From positions 1 through 35,191 of the forward strand of contig JASJDX010000002.1 of NCBI GenBank assembly GCA_030064975.1: a stretch of DNA of 35,191 nucleotides, given 5' to 3'. This stretch comes from Pleurocapsa sp. MO_192.B19. GTDB lineage: Bacteria > Cyanobacteriota > Cyanobacteriia > Cyanobacteriales > Xenococcaceae. Position 1 is the first letter of the stretch. Every line of letters begins with the position of its first letter. The notes below the pieces were generated by a model that worked only from the letters and a program-made list of their open reading frames with translations, was not told the origin of the DNA and searched no databases. The translations under genes were made by a program, and so were the position numbers. Of this stretch, positions 1 through 9,414 are shown one piece after another.

Positions 1-14
1 ATTTGTACTCAGAA

Positions 15-78
15 AATGTCCGGGAGGAACGCGATTGGCTCCGCCAGTGCCGTAGGCAATCGCCTTGGCAGGGCGAAA
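15..78. repeat. GC-rich intergenic palindromic sequence (REP-like)
   Basis: GCGATTG (31-37) pairs with CAATCGC (57-63); local GC is well above the AT-rich surroundings; lies just past the 3' end of the 85-537 ORF. Confidence 0.4.
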
Positions 79-84
79 ACATAA

Positions 85-537
85 TCAATACATATTACAT
101 TTTGACGTGCGGAAAGAGAATTTTAAATAAGGTTTACCTCTTTCTATTTGAGGAATATTAAAACTAGGCATACTATCAGGATATGTAAATGAAATCATAT
201 CACTGTCAAAGAGCGATAAAGGAATTTTTAATTTGGTGGGGTTAGCTGAAGAAAAGAAACCACCTTTTTGAAACAAATCATCATGTTCTCCTAAAACAAA
301 ATAAAGAGGATGCTGAAGATATGGTTTTTTACCTTTTTTAACAAAATCATTGTAGAGCCATGCTTCAACTTCACGCCGTTCTTCAAGATACCCAGGATGC
401 AACCAAGCTCTTTGTCCAGATTCAAATAGACTCGTTAATATTGCTTCTGCTTCAACATCATCGTAGTTGCAAATATTCTTGAGTCGAATATTTCCTTCTT
501 CATAGTAGTGGGTAAGGTAGTCAGGAATGTCGTGCAT
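85..537 (-). CDS. hypothetical protein
   Basis: 150-aa ORF with ATG start; no family recognised. Confidence 0.6.
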   Translation of the reverse strand: MHDIPDYLTHYYEEGNIRLKNICNYDDVEAEAILTSLFESGQRAWLHPGYLEERREVEAWLYNDFVKKGKKPYLQHPLYFVLGEHDDLFQKGGFFSSANPTKLKIPLSLFDSDMISFTYPDSMPSFNIPQIERGKPYLKFSFRTSKCNMY

Positions 538-703
538 CTATAATTTGGTTTAGATTTCAATTATTATCTCACGGTTAAAAGATGCTCAAGCTCTTACTGC
601 ATGGTTAGAAACTCAAGTTTTAGCCTGACTTTTCACGGGATAGAAAATAATATGCAATTTAAATGCGCCACAGCTTATTCACCAAAATTAAATGTCATAA
701 ATG

Positions 704-2155
704 TCATTGAGAATCGTCTTCAGTTGCCCAAATTAACAAAGGTTTGCCTACTTGTTTATAAAGTAAAGCTTCTAAAATGATACCGTTGTTATTTGCAGTT
801 AAAGCTTTATTTGGTTCTTTAAAAGTTTCGTAATAGCCGTTATACAAACCATTCTGAGAAATTAATTTATCTTGTACAAAATTAAAGAGTCTTTGAGTAT
901 ATTCAGTATTGTAAAGTACGTGCCAGCCAACAACGGCTTTAGAGCTTAAAAAGCGTAAATGGTTGTAGTTTTCTCCTGTATCGGTAATAGTTCCCCAGGG
1001 TTGATCGTTAACATACAGGGTGTTATGGACAAAATATGGATTGCGATCGAGATTATCTTCAGCGATCGCCGTTAATTGCTGAGTAGCTTGATAACGAGCT
1101 TCCTGTGCCGCTAAAATGCGATCGCTATAGGCTTTGGGTAAAGCTTGGAAGCCAGTTTCTATTCCGTCCAAGAAATACGGTTCGCTGAGTACATAGTTAT
1201 TGTCTCCAGAGTTTTGAGCATCCCGCAAATCGTAGGGAACATCTACCCCATAAAGATTAACAAATGCCGCTTTATTTTGATAGTCTAGGGCTTGGTCTAC
1301 ATTTAACCCCCAAAGTTTTAACCCCCAAGCGGCGTAATTTTCGTAACCTAAACGTCCTTCTTGGTTATATTGCTCTTCACCATTAAAGACGGATGTACCG
1401 TATAGATAGCCATCTTGGATTAGACGCTTGGTATCCCAAGACTGCCAGACTGCTTCAGCTTGAGTTTTAAATTCGGGATACTTGTTGGCAATAATTTTTA
1501 ACCATAACGCCATACGCCCTATTTCGATCGCCGACCAACCTATTGCTGCCTTTTTTTTAACATTGTTATAGTTAACAGGAATTAAAGTTTTGGCGTTATA
1601 AGCCTTATTGGGTAATTCATTTTTGTATAGAGGTAGGTTTGCCAGAGTATCTAAAGTTTGATTGATTTTCGCCGTAAATTCTATTTCGTTGATAAGCTCT
1701 AATTGATAAGCCGCTATCACAGCAGAGATCGCCGTGCTTTGATCCCATAATGTTACAGAGGGGAAACCATCGGCAGAATTGACTAACCCTGTTGATTCAT
1801 TCCAGTTGTTTTTAAAGTATTGCCAAGCCTGACGCGCAATTTTGAATTCTGTTTCAGTCAGCTGTTCGGCTTCAGCAGGAATATAAGGAATCTTGGCAGC
1901 TGTTAGTTCTTGATAACTAATTCTTGTCCCTGGAAATTTTAGCGACTGGGCATCTTGTTCGGCAAAACTTGGTAATGTTATTCGCCTTTGTGGTTCAACT
2001 AGTATTACTGCATTGGGATCGGATGCTTGGAGTTGTTCAACAGAATTAACCTGAGTCCAACGAGCGATCGCCAAAACAGTTACTAGGACTCCACTCACAA
2101 TCATTAATACTAAACTAAGAAATTTTGGAGAAGAGGGTTTAGGTTCTGGCTGCAT
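704..2155 (-). CDS. DUF3131-like domain protein with N-terminal membrane anchor
   Basis: ORF track gives 704-2209, but MQPEPKPSSPKFLSLVLMIVSGVLV (start at 2155) is a more likely N-terminus. Body has alpha/alpha-toroid-like features (WDQSTAISAVIAAYQL, AAIGWSAIEIGRMALWL, GYYE...NNNGIILEALLYK) typical of cyanobacterial DUF3131 proteins. Confidence 0.65.
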   Translation of the reverse strand: MQPEPKPSSPKFLSLVLMIVSGVLVTVLAIARWTQVNSVEQLQASDPNAVILVEPQRRITLPSFAEQDAQSLKFPGTRISYQELTAAKIPYIPAEAEQLTETEFKIARQAWQYFKNNWNESTGLVNSADGFPSVTLWDQSTAISAVIAAYQLELINEIEFTAKINQTLDTLANLPLYKNELPNKAYNAKTLIPVNYNNVKKKAAIGWSAIEIGRMALWLKIIANKYPEFKTQAEAVWQSWDTKRLIQDGYLYGTSVFNGEEQYNQEGRLGYENYAAWGLKLWGLNVDQALDYQNKAAFVNLYGVDVPYDLRDAQNSGDNNYVLSEPYFLDGIETGFQALPKAYSDRILAAQEARYQATQQLTAIAEDNLDRNPYFVHNTLYVNDQPWGTITDTGENYNHLRFLSSKAVVGWHVLYNTEYTQRLFNFVQDKLISQNGLYNGYYETFKEPNKALTANNNGIILEALLYKQVGKPLLIWATEDDSQ

Positions 2156-2281
2156 CTTGACTCCTAAATCGATGATAATTCCTGTTGCTTTTAATTTGAG
2201 CAAGACCAAAGAATTAAGTCAACAATTACTCAAACCTAAATAAGATTTGCCCAATTTTAATTGTTGAATTATTCAATAAAT

Positions 2282-3142
2282 CTATCTAAACAAGACCACA
2301 GGTATATGAGAACTGCGTAACATTTGAGCGGTAGTACTACCAATGACTAGGTGACGAATACGACTGTGACCATAAGCACCCATCAAGAGAAGATCGATAT
2401 TTTTGGCTGTCACATATTTTTCCATTTCTGATTCTGGGTTGCCATGTAATACTTCGCAAATAGGATTAAAACCAGTTGTCCTAACTATTTCTGATGCTAC
2501 TTCCAAATTTTTTCTGGCGGTTTCTTCATCACGGGTGGCAACACAAATTATGTGTAACTCTAGATCGCTAAAAGCAGACGTTTTAGACAAATAATTTACT
2601 GCCTTCTGACAGCTTTTACCGCCATCGTAGGCTAATAAAATACGATTTATTGGTTTAAACTCTCCGGGAGTAACTAAACAAGGTTTATGGCTTGAACGCA
2701 CAATCCTTTCCACATTTGCCCCTAAGTGTTCGGTGGCAAAGTTAGCGTTTTCTCCCCGTTTTCCTAATATAATTAAATCGCTGTCTCTTTCTAGTTTATG
2801 GAATAAATCAACTAAATAACCAGTTTCGTGGGTTAGTTTAACAGTATTAATACCGCGCTCACTAAAAAATTGTTGGGCTTCTTGCAGAATAATTTTAGCT
2901 CTTTGATGATTTACTTTGGCTCTGGCTGCTTCTAATTCTACTAACTCGTTTAAAAGTTGTTGATAAGAGTTAATGCCAATGCTTCCAGAAAAATCTGGAG
3001 CTTGTACTGCCTGTTCTCCCCGACTATCTGTAACATAAAGTACTTGTATAGCAAACGACTTGCGCTGTGCTAACCAAGCTGCATATTCATAGCTTACCCG
3101 AGCATAGGCAGAACCATCGGTGCATAACAGAATTTTTTTCAT
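2282..3142 (-). CDS. universal stress protein, tandem UspA domains
   Basis: Two Usp domains: KKILLCTDGSAYA...DLIILGKRGENANF..GANVERIVRSSHKPCLVTP and RILLAYDGGKSCQKAV...DLLLMGAYGHSRIRHLVIGSTTAQMLRSSHIPVVLFR. Confidence 0.92.
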   Translation of the reverse strand: MKKILLCTDGSAYARVSYEYAAWLAQRKSFAIQVLYVTDSRGEQAVQAPDFSGSIGINSYQQLLNELVELEAARAKVNHQRAKIILQEAQQFFSERGINTVKLTHETGYLVDLFHKLERDSDLIILGKRGENANFATEHLGANVERIVRSSHKPCLVTPGEFKPINRILLAYDGGKSCQKAVNYLSKTSAFSDLELHIICVATRDEETARKNLEVASEIVRTTGFNPICEVLHGNPESEMEKYVTAKNIDLLLMGAYGHSRIRHLVIGSTTAQMLRSSHIPVVLFR

Positions 3143-3171
3143 TGGTCTTGGTCATTGATAATTAACGATCG

Positions 3172-4665
3172 CTAATGACTAGCTATATCTTCAAAAGAAT
3201 CTAGTTTGTTGTGTACGGCTAGTTTATCCACCAGGGTAGCACTAGCTTCATTTAGACCGACTACTTCAACTTCTGCACCATTACGACGGAAATTAATTAC
3301 TACCTTATCAAGAGCTGCGATCGCCGATTGATCCCATAAATGAGCATGAGTAAGATCTATTTTGATAAATTCTATATCTTCTTTAAAGTCAAACGCGCCT
3401 AAAAATTCATTGATAGAAACAAAAAATATCTGACCAGCAACATTATAAATACGCTTCTCTCCTTGAAGATCGATAACACTATCGACAAAAACCAGTTGAG
3501 CGATTTTGCGGGAAAATAGCAGTCCATTTAATGCTACTCCGCTTAAAACTCCAATTGCCAAGTTATGAGAAAAGACTGTCATCACTACAGTAGTCACCAT
3601 AACAGCGGTTTCGCTACGGGGAATTTGGCGAATTTGCCTCAGAGCAGACCAGTTAAATGTTCCAATAGAGACCATAATCATAATTGCTACCAAGACTGCC
3701 ATCGGGATTTTTTGGACTTGTGTTCCCAAAAACAGCATAAATAACAATAAAAAGACCCCTGCACTCAAGGTAGAAACTCGAGTTCGTCCGCCAGACTTAA
3801 TATTAATTACTGACTGTCCAATCATGGCACAACCAGCCATCCCGCCAAATAAACCACTAACAAAGTTAGCAATTCCTTGAGCAAATGCTTCTTTGTTCTT
3901 ATTACTAGGTGTATCGGTAAGATCGTCTACCACATTAGCAGTTAAGAAAGATTCTAATAAACCCACCAAGGAAATAGCGATCGCATAGGGAAAAATAATC
4001 TGTAATGTCTCGAAATTAAAAGGTACTTCGGGAATAGCAAAGCTAGGTAAAGTAGAAGGTAATTCTCCTCGATCTCCGACAGTTGGGACACCACTATTAG
4101 TAACTACAGAAATAATTGTAATGATGATAATTGCCACTAAAGGGGAAGGGATAACTGTAGTCAAGCGAGGTAACAGATAGATAATTGCCAAAGCACCAGC
4201 AACCATAGCATATACCGTCATCCAAGTCGGATTATCTAGACTCAACTCCGGCAACTGTGCCATAAAGATCAGAATTGCCAAGGCGTTAACAAAGCCGATC
4301 ATCACTGCGCGAGAAACGAACTTCAGTTGTTTAGCCAGTTTGATTGCACTCCAAAATAGCTGGAGAATTCCCGCCAAAATTGAAGCTGCTAATAAATATT
4401 GCAACCCATTCTCATAATCTGATACCAAATGAGTCATCAACAAAGCCGTAGCAGCAGTAGCCGCCGAAATCATCCCTGGACGACCACCAAAAATAGCCGT
4501 AATAATCGCAATAATAAAAGAGGCATAGAGTCCCACCTTGGGATCTACTCCTGCAATTATGGAAAAAGAAATAGCTTCGGGAATTAAGGCTAAAGCGACA
4601 AGAATACCTGCTAATAAGTCTCCTCTATAGTTTCCTGTCCACTCCTTTAATTTAAATAGCTGCAA
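3172..4665 (-). CDS. SulP family inorganic anion transporter with C-terminal STAS domain
   Basis: [38 protein letters not shown]-terminal SulP signature, many TM helices, C-terminal STAS-like segment ([20 protein letters not shown]). Confidence 0.9.
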   Translation of the reverse strand: MQLFKLKEWTGNYRGDLLAGILVALALIPEAISFSIIAGVDPKVGLYASFIIAIITAIFGGRPGMISAATAATALLMTHLVSDYENGLQYLLAASILAGILQLFWSAIKLAKQLKFVSRAVMIGFVNALAILIFMAQLPELSLDNPTWMTVYAMVAGALAIIYLLPRLTTVIPSPLVAIIIITIISVVTNSGVPTVGDRGELPSTLPSFAIPEVPFNFETLQIIFPYAIAISLVGLLESFLTANVVDDLTDTPSNKNKEAFAQGIANFVSGLFGGMAGCAMIGQSVINIKSGGRTRVSTLSAGVFLLLFMLFLGTQVQKIPMAVLVAIMIMVSIGTFNWSALRQIRQIPRSETAVMVTTVVMTVFSHNLAIGVLSGVALNGLLFSRKIAQLVFVDSVIDLQGEKRIYNVAGQIFFVSINEFLGAFDFKEDIEFIKIDLTHAHLWDQSAIAALDKVVINFRRNGAEVEVVGLNEASATLVDKLAVHNKLDSFEDIASH

Positions 4666-4904
4666 TGGTTTTTTCTCCTAGTTTTAGACCTTATCTACCT
4701 AACTAACGGTCAACGGATAGTAGCGTTAATACTTAAAATAAAATTAAATGTACGTTTATAGTTTATATTTGTTTACTCGGTAAGGCATTTTTTTAATAGA
4801 CTTATAACTTCTTTCTTCTAGTGACATCCTCTTCACGGCACTATGATGTTCTAATTGTGAAAGATATTTCGTAGCAAAAATTGTAAATCAAGACTGGGGA
4901 GGAT

Positions 4905-6149
4905 ATGACAGATAATTTCAAGGTAAACAAGCAAACCCTCAATCATCTTGTGACAATTGCCGAGCAATTTAAACCAGACGGTCAAGTCGTTAATGTTCAA
5001 CAATATGGTAGTGGCAATATCAACAGCACCTTTTTAGTGACCGCCTTCCGCGGTCAACCGCAATTCGAGCATTCCCTTGCGCCTGACGGCGATATTATCC
5101 CACGTAGATGGGACGCGGGGTCTCGAAAAGCCCTGCCTTGCAAAGGCGGGGAACGGTTGACTCTGGACATCAAGCAGTTATTCATTCTGCAACGTCTCAA
5201 CACTAAGGTTTTTTCTCACCCAAAGTTGGTGATGAGCAACATTTGTATTTTGTCTGACTATGTTCGTCAAAGATTAGAAGAGTCCAGCATACCCGAAAAT
5301 CGCCGTTGGTTAGTTCCCTCTGTGTTATTTACCCCAGAGAAGCAAAACTATTGGATAGCCGAAGATGGTTCTTTTTGGCGCGCTATCAGCTTTATTGATA
5401 ATTCTCAATCTTTTGACACCATCCAAGATATCCATCATGGATACGAAATTGGTTATGGCTTGGGGATGTTTCATAATTTAATCAATGATCTACCCGTGGA
5501 ACAATTAGCCGATACCTTAGAAGGTTTTCATATTACTCCTGGCTATCTAAAACATTATGACCGTGTAATTGCTTCGACTCCAATCAAACAATCCCCTGAA
5601 ATTAATTATTGCTTAAAATTTATTGGCGATCGCTCTGAACTTGCTCACGTTTTGGAAACAGCTAAAGAATTAGGAAAACTCAAGCTACGCACAATTCACG
5701 GCGATCCCAAAATCAATAATATTATGATTGACTGTTCTACTAAACAGGCAGTAGCCATGATCGATCTTGATACAGTTAAGCCTGGTTTAATTCATTATGA
5801 CATTGGTGACTGTTTGCGATCGGGTTGTAATCTCTTAGGAGAAGAAACTGAAAACTGGGAACAAGTAAACTTTGAACCCCAACTTGCTCAAGCTATCTTA
5901 CAAGGCTATTTAAAAATTGCTCAAGATTTTCTCACCCAAAACGATTATGACTATGTGTACGACTCAATTCGTCTGCTGGCTTTTGAATTAGGGCTAAGAT
6001 TTTTTACAGATTACCTAGAAAACAACATTTATTTTAAGGTTAACTATCCAGAACACAATTTAGCCAGAGCCTTAGTACAATTTAAACTAACTGAAAGCAT
6101 AGAAGCCCAAGAAACAGCAATCCGTAAGATAATTGAGGATATGCGATGA
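4905..6149 (+). CDS. aminoglycoside phosphotransferase-family kinase (N-acetylhexosamine 1-kinase-like), carrying an apparent in-frame insertion
   Basis: Kinase motifs LRTIHGDPKINNIMID and AVAMIDLDTVKPGLIHYDIGDCLRSG; ATG preceded by GGGGAGGAT. Residues around AFRGQPQFEHSLAPDGDIIPRRWDAGSRKALPCKGGERLT look foreign to the family. Confidence 0.85.
   Translation: MTDNFKVNKQTLNHLVTIAEQFKPDGQVVNVQQYGSGNINSTFLVTAFRGQPQFEHSLAPDGDIIPRRWDAGSRKALPCKGGERLTLDIKQLFILQRLNTKVFSHPKLVMSNICILSDYVRQRLEESSIPENRRWLVPSVLFTPEKQNYWIAEDGSFWRAISFIDNSQSFDTIQDIHHGYEIGYGLGMFHNLINDLPVEQLADTLEGFHITPGYLKHYDRVIASTPIKQSPEINYCLKFIGDRSELAHVLETAKELGKLKLRTIHGDPKINNIMIDCSTKQAVAMIDLDTVKPGLIHYDIGDCLRSGCNLLGEETENWEQVNFEPQLAQAILQGYLKIAQDFLTQNDYDYVYDSIRLLAFELGLRFFTDYLENNIYFKVNYPEHNLARALVQFKLTESIEAQETAIRKIIEDMR
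5041..5162 (+). repeat. GC-rich palindromic element embedded in the CDS
   Basis: Hand-counted GC 73/120 (61%) for 5041-5160, against 23/60 just upstream (4981-5040) and 21/60 downstream (5221-5280). GTCAACCG (5053-5060) pairs with CGGTTGAC (5154-5161); internal hairpins TCCCA(5098-5102)/TGGGA(5109-5113) and GCCTT(5135-5139)/AAGGC(5143-5147). Confidence 0.6.
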
Positions 6150-6682
6150 AACAGTCTGATTTTTCTTTAATACCGTTTGCTTCAAATACTGCTCCTGAGC
6201 TTAAAATTACTGGAAGTATTTCCCGCCAGCAAAATCGACTAAATATCAAATATCTACTTTCAGGTAACTTGTCGGCGATTATTGTTCCTCAATCAGTTGC
6301 AGCACCAACTCGCCGATACGATCTCTGGGAACATACTTGTTGTGAATTTTTCTTAGGACTTAAAGACTCAACCCAATATTGGGAATTTAATCTCTCACCA
6401 TCAGGAAACTGGAATGTATTTCGCTTCTTCGATTATCGTCAAGATATCGCTGAAGAGATAGTTTTTAGCTCATTACCTTTTTCAGTCTTACAGCAGACTG
6501 ATTCTTGGCAACTAAACTTGGAAGTCGATCTCCATAAAATTATTTCAGCCGAACCAGATTTAGAAGTTGGCATCACTACCGTAATCGAAAAACAGGATCA
6601 CCAGCTTAGTTATTGGGCATTAAACCATCCAACTTACCAAGCAGATTTTCATAATAGAGATAGTTTTAAGATCGACTTATAA
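6146..6682 (+). CDS. DOMON-like domain-containing protein
   Basis: Overlaps the previous stop (ATGA); RRYDLWEHTCCEFFLGLKDSTQYWEFNLSPSGNWNVFRFFDYR is typical of this family. Confidence 0.75.
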   Translation: MKQSDFSLIPFASNTAPELKITGSISRQQNRLNIKYLLSGNLSAIIVPQSVAAPTRRYDLWEHTCCEFFLGLKDSTQYWEFNLSPSGNWNVFRFFDYRQDIAEEIVFSSLPFSVLQQTDSWQLNLEVDLHKIISAEPDLEVGITTVIEKQDHQLSYWALNHPTYQADFHNRDSFKIDL

Positions 6683-6725
6683 ATTGAAATGACTGGAAAA
6701 ATAAAAATAAAAATACTTCTTAAAT

Positions 6726-6771
6726 TAAGATTCCAGTAAAAGTAATTGTTATTACCCTTACTGGAATCTTA
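6726..6771. terminator. strong bipartite hairpin between convergent genes (possible bidirectional terminator)
   Basis: 14-bp perfect stem TAAGATTCCAGTAA (6726-6739) / TTACTGGAATCTTA (6758-6771) plus inner 5-bp stem GTAAT (6742-6746) / ATTAC (6751-6755); no clear U-tract. Confidence 0.55.
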
Positions 6772-6837
6772 GCAAACTTCTTGATAAAGCTCATTTTTTA
6801 TTTATTGAAATCAATAGCCTTAATCAGCTTGACAATT

Positions 6838-7476
6838 TTACAATGCCTGACCGATTTTTGGCTCAATACCAGCTAATAAACGCTGAATATTGGTTTTGTG
6901 ACGTAAAATCACATAAAACCCTGCTAAAGCAGCAAAAATTGAATAGGGTAGAGGCTGATTTAGAGCCACCATCAAAATATTAACAGCGATCGCCCCAGAA
7001 ATAGAACTCAAGGAAACAATTCGAGAAATACTTAAAATAATCCCAAAACTAGCAAAAGTTCCCAAAGCAACCACAGGATTCATAACTAAGAGAACACCCA
7101 AAGTAGTGGCAACGGATTTACCTCCCGTAAAGTTGAGCCAAATAGATTTACTGTGTCCAATAATGGCACTTAAAGCTGCTGCTGTGATTAACCAAGGATA
7201 CCAACTATCAGATAATAATCCACTAGGAGCAAGAGAATAAAATAAATTGACGCAAGCTAGTGCTAAAGAACCCTTGAATAAATCGATCCCCAATACGGCG
7301 ATCGCCGCAGATTTACCTACTGTTCGTAGAACATTAGTTGCTCCAGTCGAACCAGAACCATGTTCTCGGATATCAATTCCTTTCAAGTAAAGCCCAACTG
7401 CATATCCAGTAGGAATTGATCCCAATAGATAAGCTGTAACTATTAGCAATACGCTAATAGCAAAGTTAATTATCAT
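6838..7476 (-). CDS. plsY: glycerol-3-phosphate 1-O-acyltransferase PlsY
   Basis: YLLGSIPTGYAVG, IREHGSGSTGATNVLRTVGK, NFTGGKSVATTLGVLL motifs. Confidence 0.95.
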   Translation of the reverse strand: MIINFAISVLLIVTAYLLGSIPTGYAVGLYLKGIDIREHGSGSTGATNVLRTVGKSAAIAVLGIDLFKGSLALACVNLFYSLAPSGLLSDSWYPWLITAAALSAIIGHSKSIWLNFTGGKSVATTLGVLLVMNPVVALGTFASFGIILSISRIVSLSSISGAIAVNILMVALNQPLPYSIFAALAGFYVILRHKTNIQRLLAGIEPKIGQAL

Positions 7477-7559
7477 AATTTCTTACCGCATTAAATATTT
7501 AGTCACAGTTTAGCGGCTTTTTGCAACAAAAAAAATACCTAATACTAATTAAATAATAA

Positions 7560-9350
7560 TTAATATAAATAATTAGGAGATGCTGGTTTATTTCCTGAAG
7601 CAAACGCTAACCACAGAGGAAATTTTAAAACCGCTAAGTTTAATAATTCTTCTGTTTCGTCAATTATAATCAGGGGCAATAACTTGTCTGTGATCAAACG
7701 TTCGGCTCGCTGCACCAAAACATTAGGAGAATCGAACAGTACTACACCACGATTAGAACCAAAATTACTGCGAGAGATCCCCAAACAATCTTGTAATCCT
7801 CTGCGCCATTCACCCAAGTTTTCAGGAGTATCTGTCAAAACTAGCACTCGAAAGCGATCGCTATAAAGATTATGTAAAACTGAAACTATTGCCGAAGCAA
7901 CCAGAATGTTTTGCAGACGACTACCCATAGTATCCACCGCCCCTCTACCACCTTGAACAAAAAACCATTCCTGAACTTTTTGCTCATGAACTGCTTCAAA
8001 AGTACGACGTAGCTGCCAAGGAGAGCCATAGTAGTCAGGATTATTGCGATATTTATCTAGAAGCTGACGAATAACTCTCGTTTGCTCGGCAAAGGTTGGT
8101 TCAGAAAATTGTGCTGAGGAACTTTGAACAGAAGCATTTCTTGCTCTACCTCGCTCATCTGATTCTCTTCTTCTACCTCTATCTCGATCATCTCTCCTAA
8201 GATTTTCTCGGCTTCTAACCTGTTCTTCCCTTCTTCTAGAAGCTGGAGCTTCGACACGGGCTAATTCTAGTTTTTCGGCAGCAGTTACCAAATCTTGTAA
8301 ACTACCCACTAAATAATCTTTAAATCCTTGAACTTTAACAGCTAACTCTTGAGACGATCCAGCAAAGTTATTTCGCATTTCCTGGTTAATTCTTTCTTTA
8401 CGGCGTTCTAGCTTTTCAATCTCAATTTGCAAAGCCATTTTGCGTTCTTGTAATTCTTTAGTTCCCTCCTCTAGCATCTGTCCAATACTGTCCTGGACTT
8501 GTTTTACCTGCTCCAATAGCATTTGCTCTTTTTGTGCTTTCAATGCCTCAATTTCGCTATGCAAAGTAGCTTTTTGCTCTTCTAGCTGAACAATCTGATC
8601 GTCTGTTGCTACGGCTTGATTTTCTGTATGGGGAATATTGGCAAGGGTTACATCTGGCTTAGATTCATCTAACCAGCTATCCACGAATAACTCTGGTTCT
8701 GATGTCGAGTCTTCTGGAGGTAGATTTTCTTCTACTTCTAAGTCAGCTTCGTTACTAATCCCTAGTAAGTTTTCTCTCTCAACTGGTTCAGTTGTCGAGT
8801 TTTCTGGAGGTAAATTTTCTTCTTCTACTTCTAAGTCAGCTTCGCTACTAATCCCTAACAAGTTTTCTCTCTCGACCGGTTCGCTTGTCGAGTCTTCTGG
8901 AGGTAGATTTTCTTCTACTTCTAAGTCAGCTTCGCTACTAATCCCTAGCAAGTTTTCTCTCTCGACTGGTTCGCTTGTCGAGTCTTCTAGAGGTAGATTT
9001 TCTTCTACTTCTAAGTCAGCTTCGCTACTGAACTCTAATAATACCTCTGTCTCGGCTGATTCTGATAACTCTGGGACTTCTAAAGAGGAAAATTCGGTAC
9101 TATCAGAATCGGCAGATTCTAATTCTGATTCATCCTCCACATTTTCTGCCAAGGGTTGTGTATCTAAAGTAACATCTACTTCCATAACATCTTGTTCTGA
9201 CGAAGCATCACTATTGTCTTCTGATGTTGTAGATTCAACCTCAGACTCATCTAGTAGTGGTTCATCTGCCAACTCAATAGGATTAATGTCGGTGTTATCA
9301 GACGAATTATTATTATCAGATTCAGGAATTGGAGGGATTTCAGAATTCAT
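7560..9350 (-). CDS. DUF3086 domain-containing protein with N-terminal acidic tandem repeats
   Basis: C-terminal region (TFAEQTRVIRQLLDKYRNNPDYYGSPWQLRRTFEAVHEQKVQEWFFVQGGRGAVDTMGSRLQNILVASAIVSVLHNLYSDRF...) matches the cyanobacterial DUF3086 type; central coiled coil; repeats near N-terminus. Confidence 0.85.
   Translation of the reverse strand: MNSEIPPIPESDNNNSSDNTDINPIELADEPLLDESEVESTTSEDNSDASSEQDVMEVDVTLDTQPLAENVEDESELESADSDSTEFSSLEVPELSESAETEVLLEFSSEADLEVEENLPLEDSTSEPVERENLLGISSEADLEVEENLPPEDSTSEPVERENLLGISSEADLEVEEENLPPENSTTEPVERENLLGISNEADLEVEENLPPEDSTSEPELFVDSWLDESKPDVTLANIPHTENQAVATDDQIVQLEEQKATLHSEIEALKAQKEQMLLEQVKQVQDSIGQMLEEGTKELQERKMALQIEIEKLERRKERINQEMRNNFAGSSQELAVKVQGFKDYLVGSLQDLVTAAEKLELARVEAPASRRREEQVRSRENLRRDDRDRGRRRESDERGRARNASVQSSSAQFSEPTFAEQTRVIRQLLDKYRNNPDYYGSPWQLRRTFEAVHEQKVQEWFFVQGGRGAVDTMGSRLQNILVASAIVSVLHNLYSDRFRVLVLTDTPENLGEWRRGLQDCLGISRSNFGSNRGVVLFDSPNVLVQRAERLITDKLLPLIIIDETEELLNLAVLKFPLWLAFASGNKPASPNYLY
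8704..9066 (-). repeat. tandem 90/93-bp coding repeat, about 4 copies
   Basis: GTCGAG...TCTAAGTCAGCTTCG repeat units begin at 8704, 8794, 8887 and 8977 (spacing 90, 93, 90), encoding VERENLLGISSEADLEVEENLPPEDSTSEP. Confidence 0.9.
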
Positions 9351-9414
9351 AGTAACGCCAAGATAAATAAAATAATATAGTTTACTTGAACAGAATGTTA
9401 ATCTGGTTGATTTT

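Noticed and set aside
8057-8257. 66-aa minus-strand ORF
   Set aside because: Out-of-frame within the DUF3086 CDS.
8638-9366. 242-aa plus-strand ORF rich in Ser (ESSGGRFSSTSKSASLL repeats)
   Set aside because: Exact antisense of the repetitive DUF3086 N-terminus; the ORF is a by-product of the tandem repeat composition.
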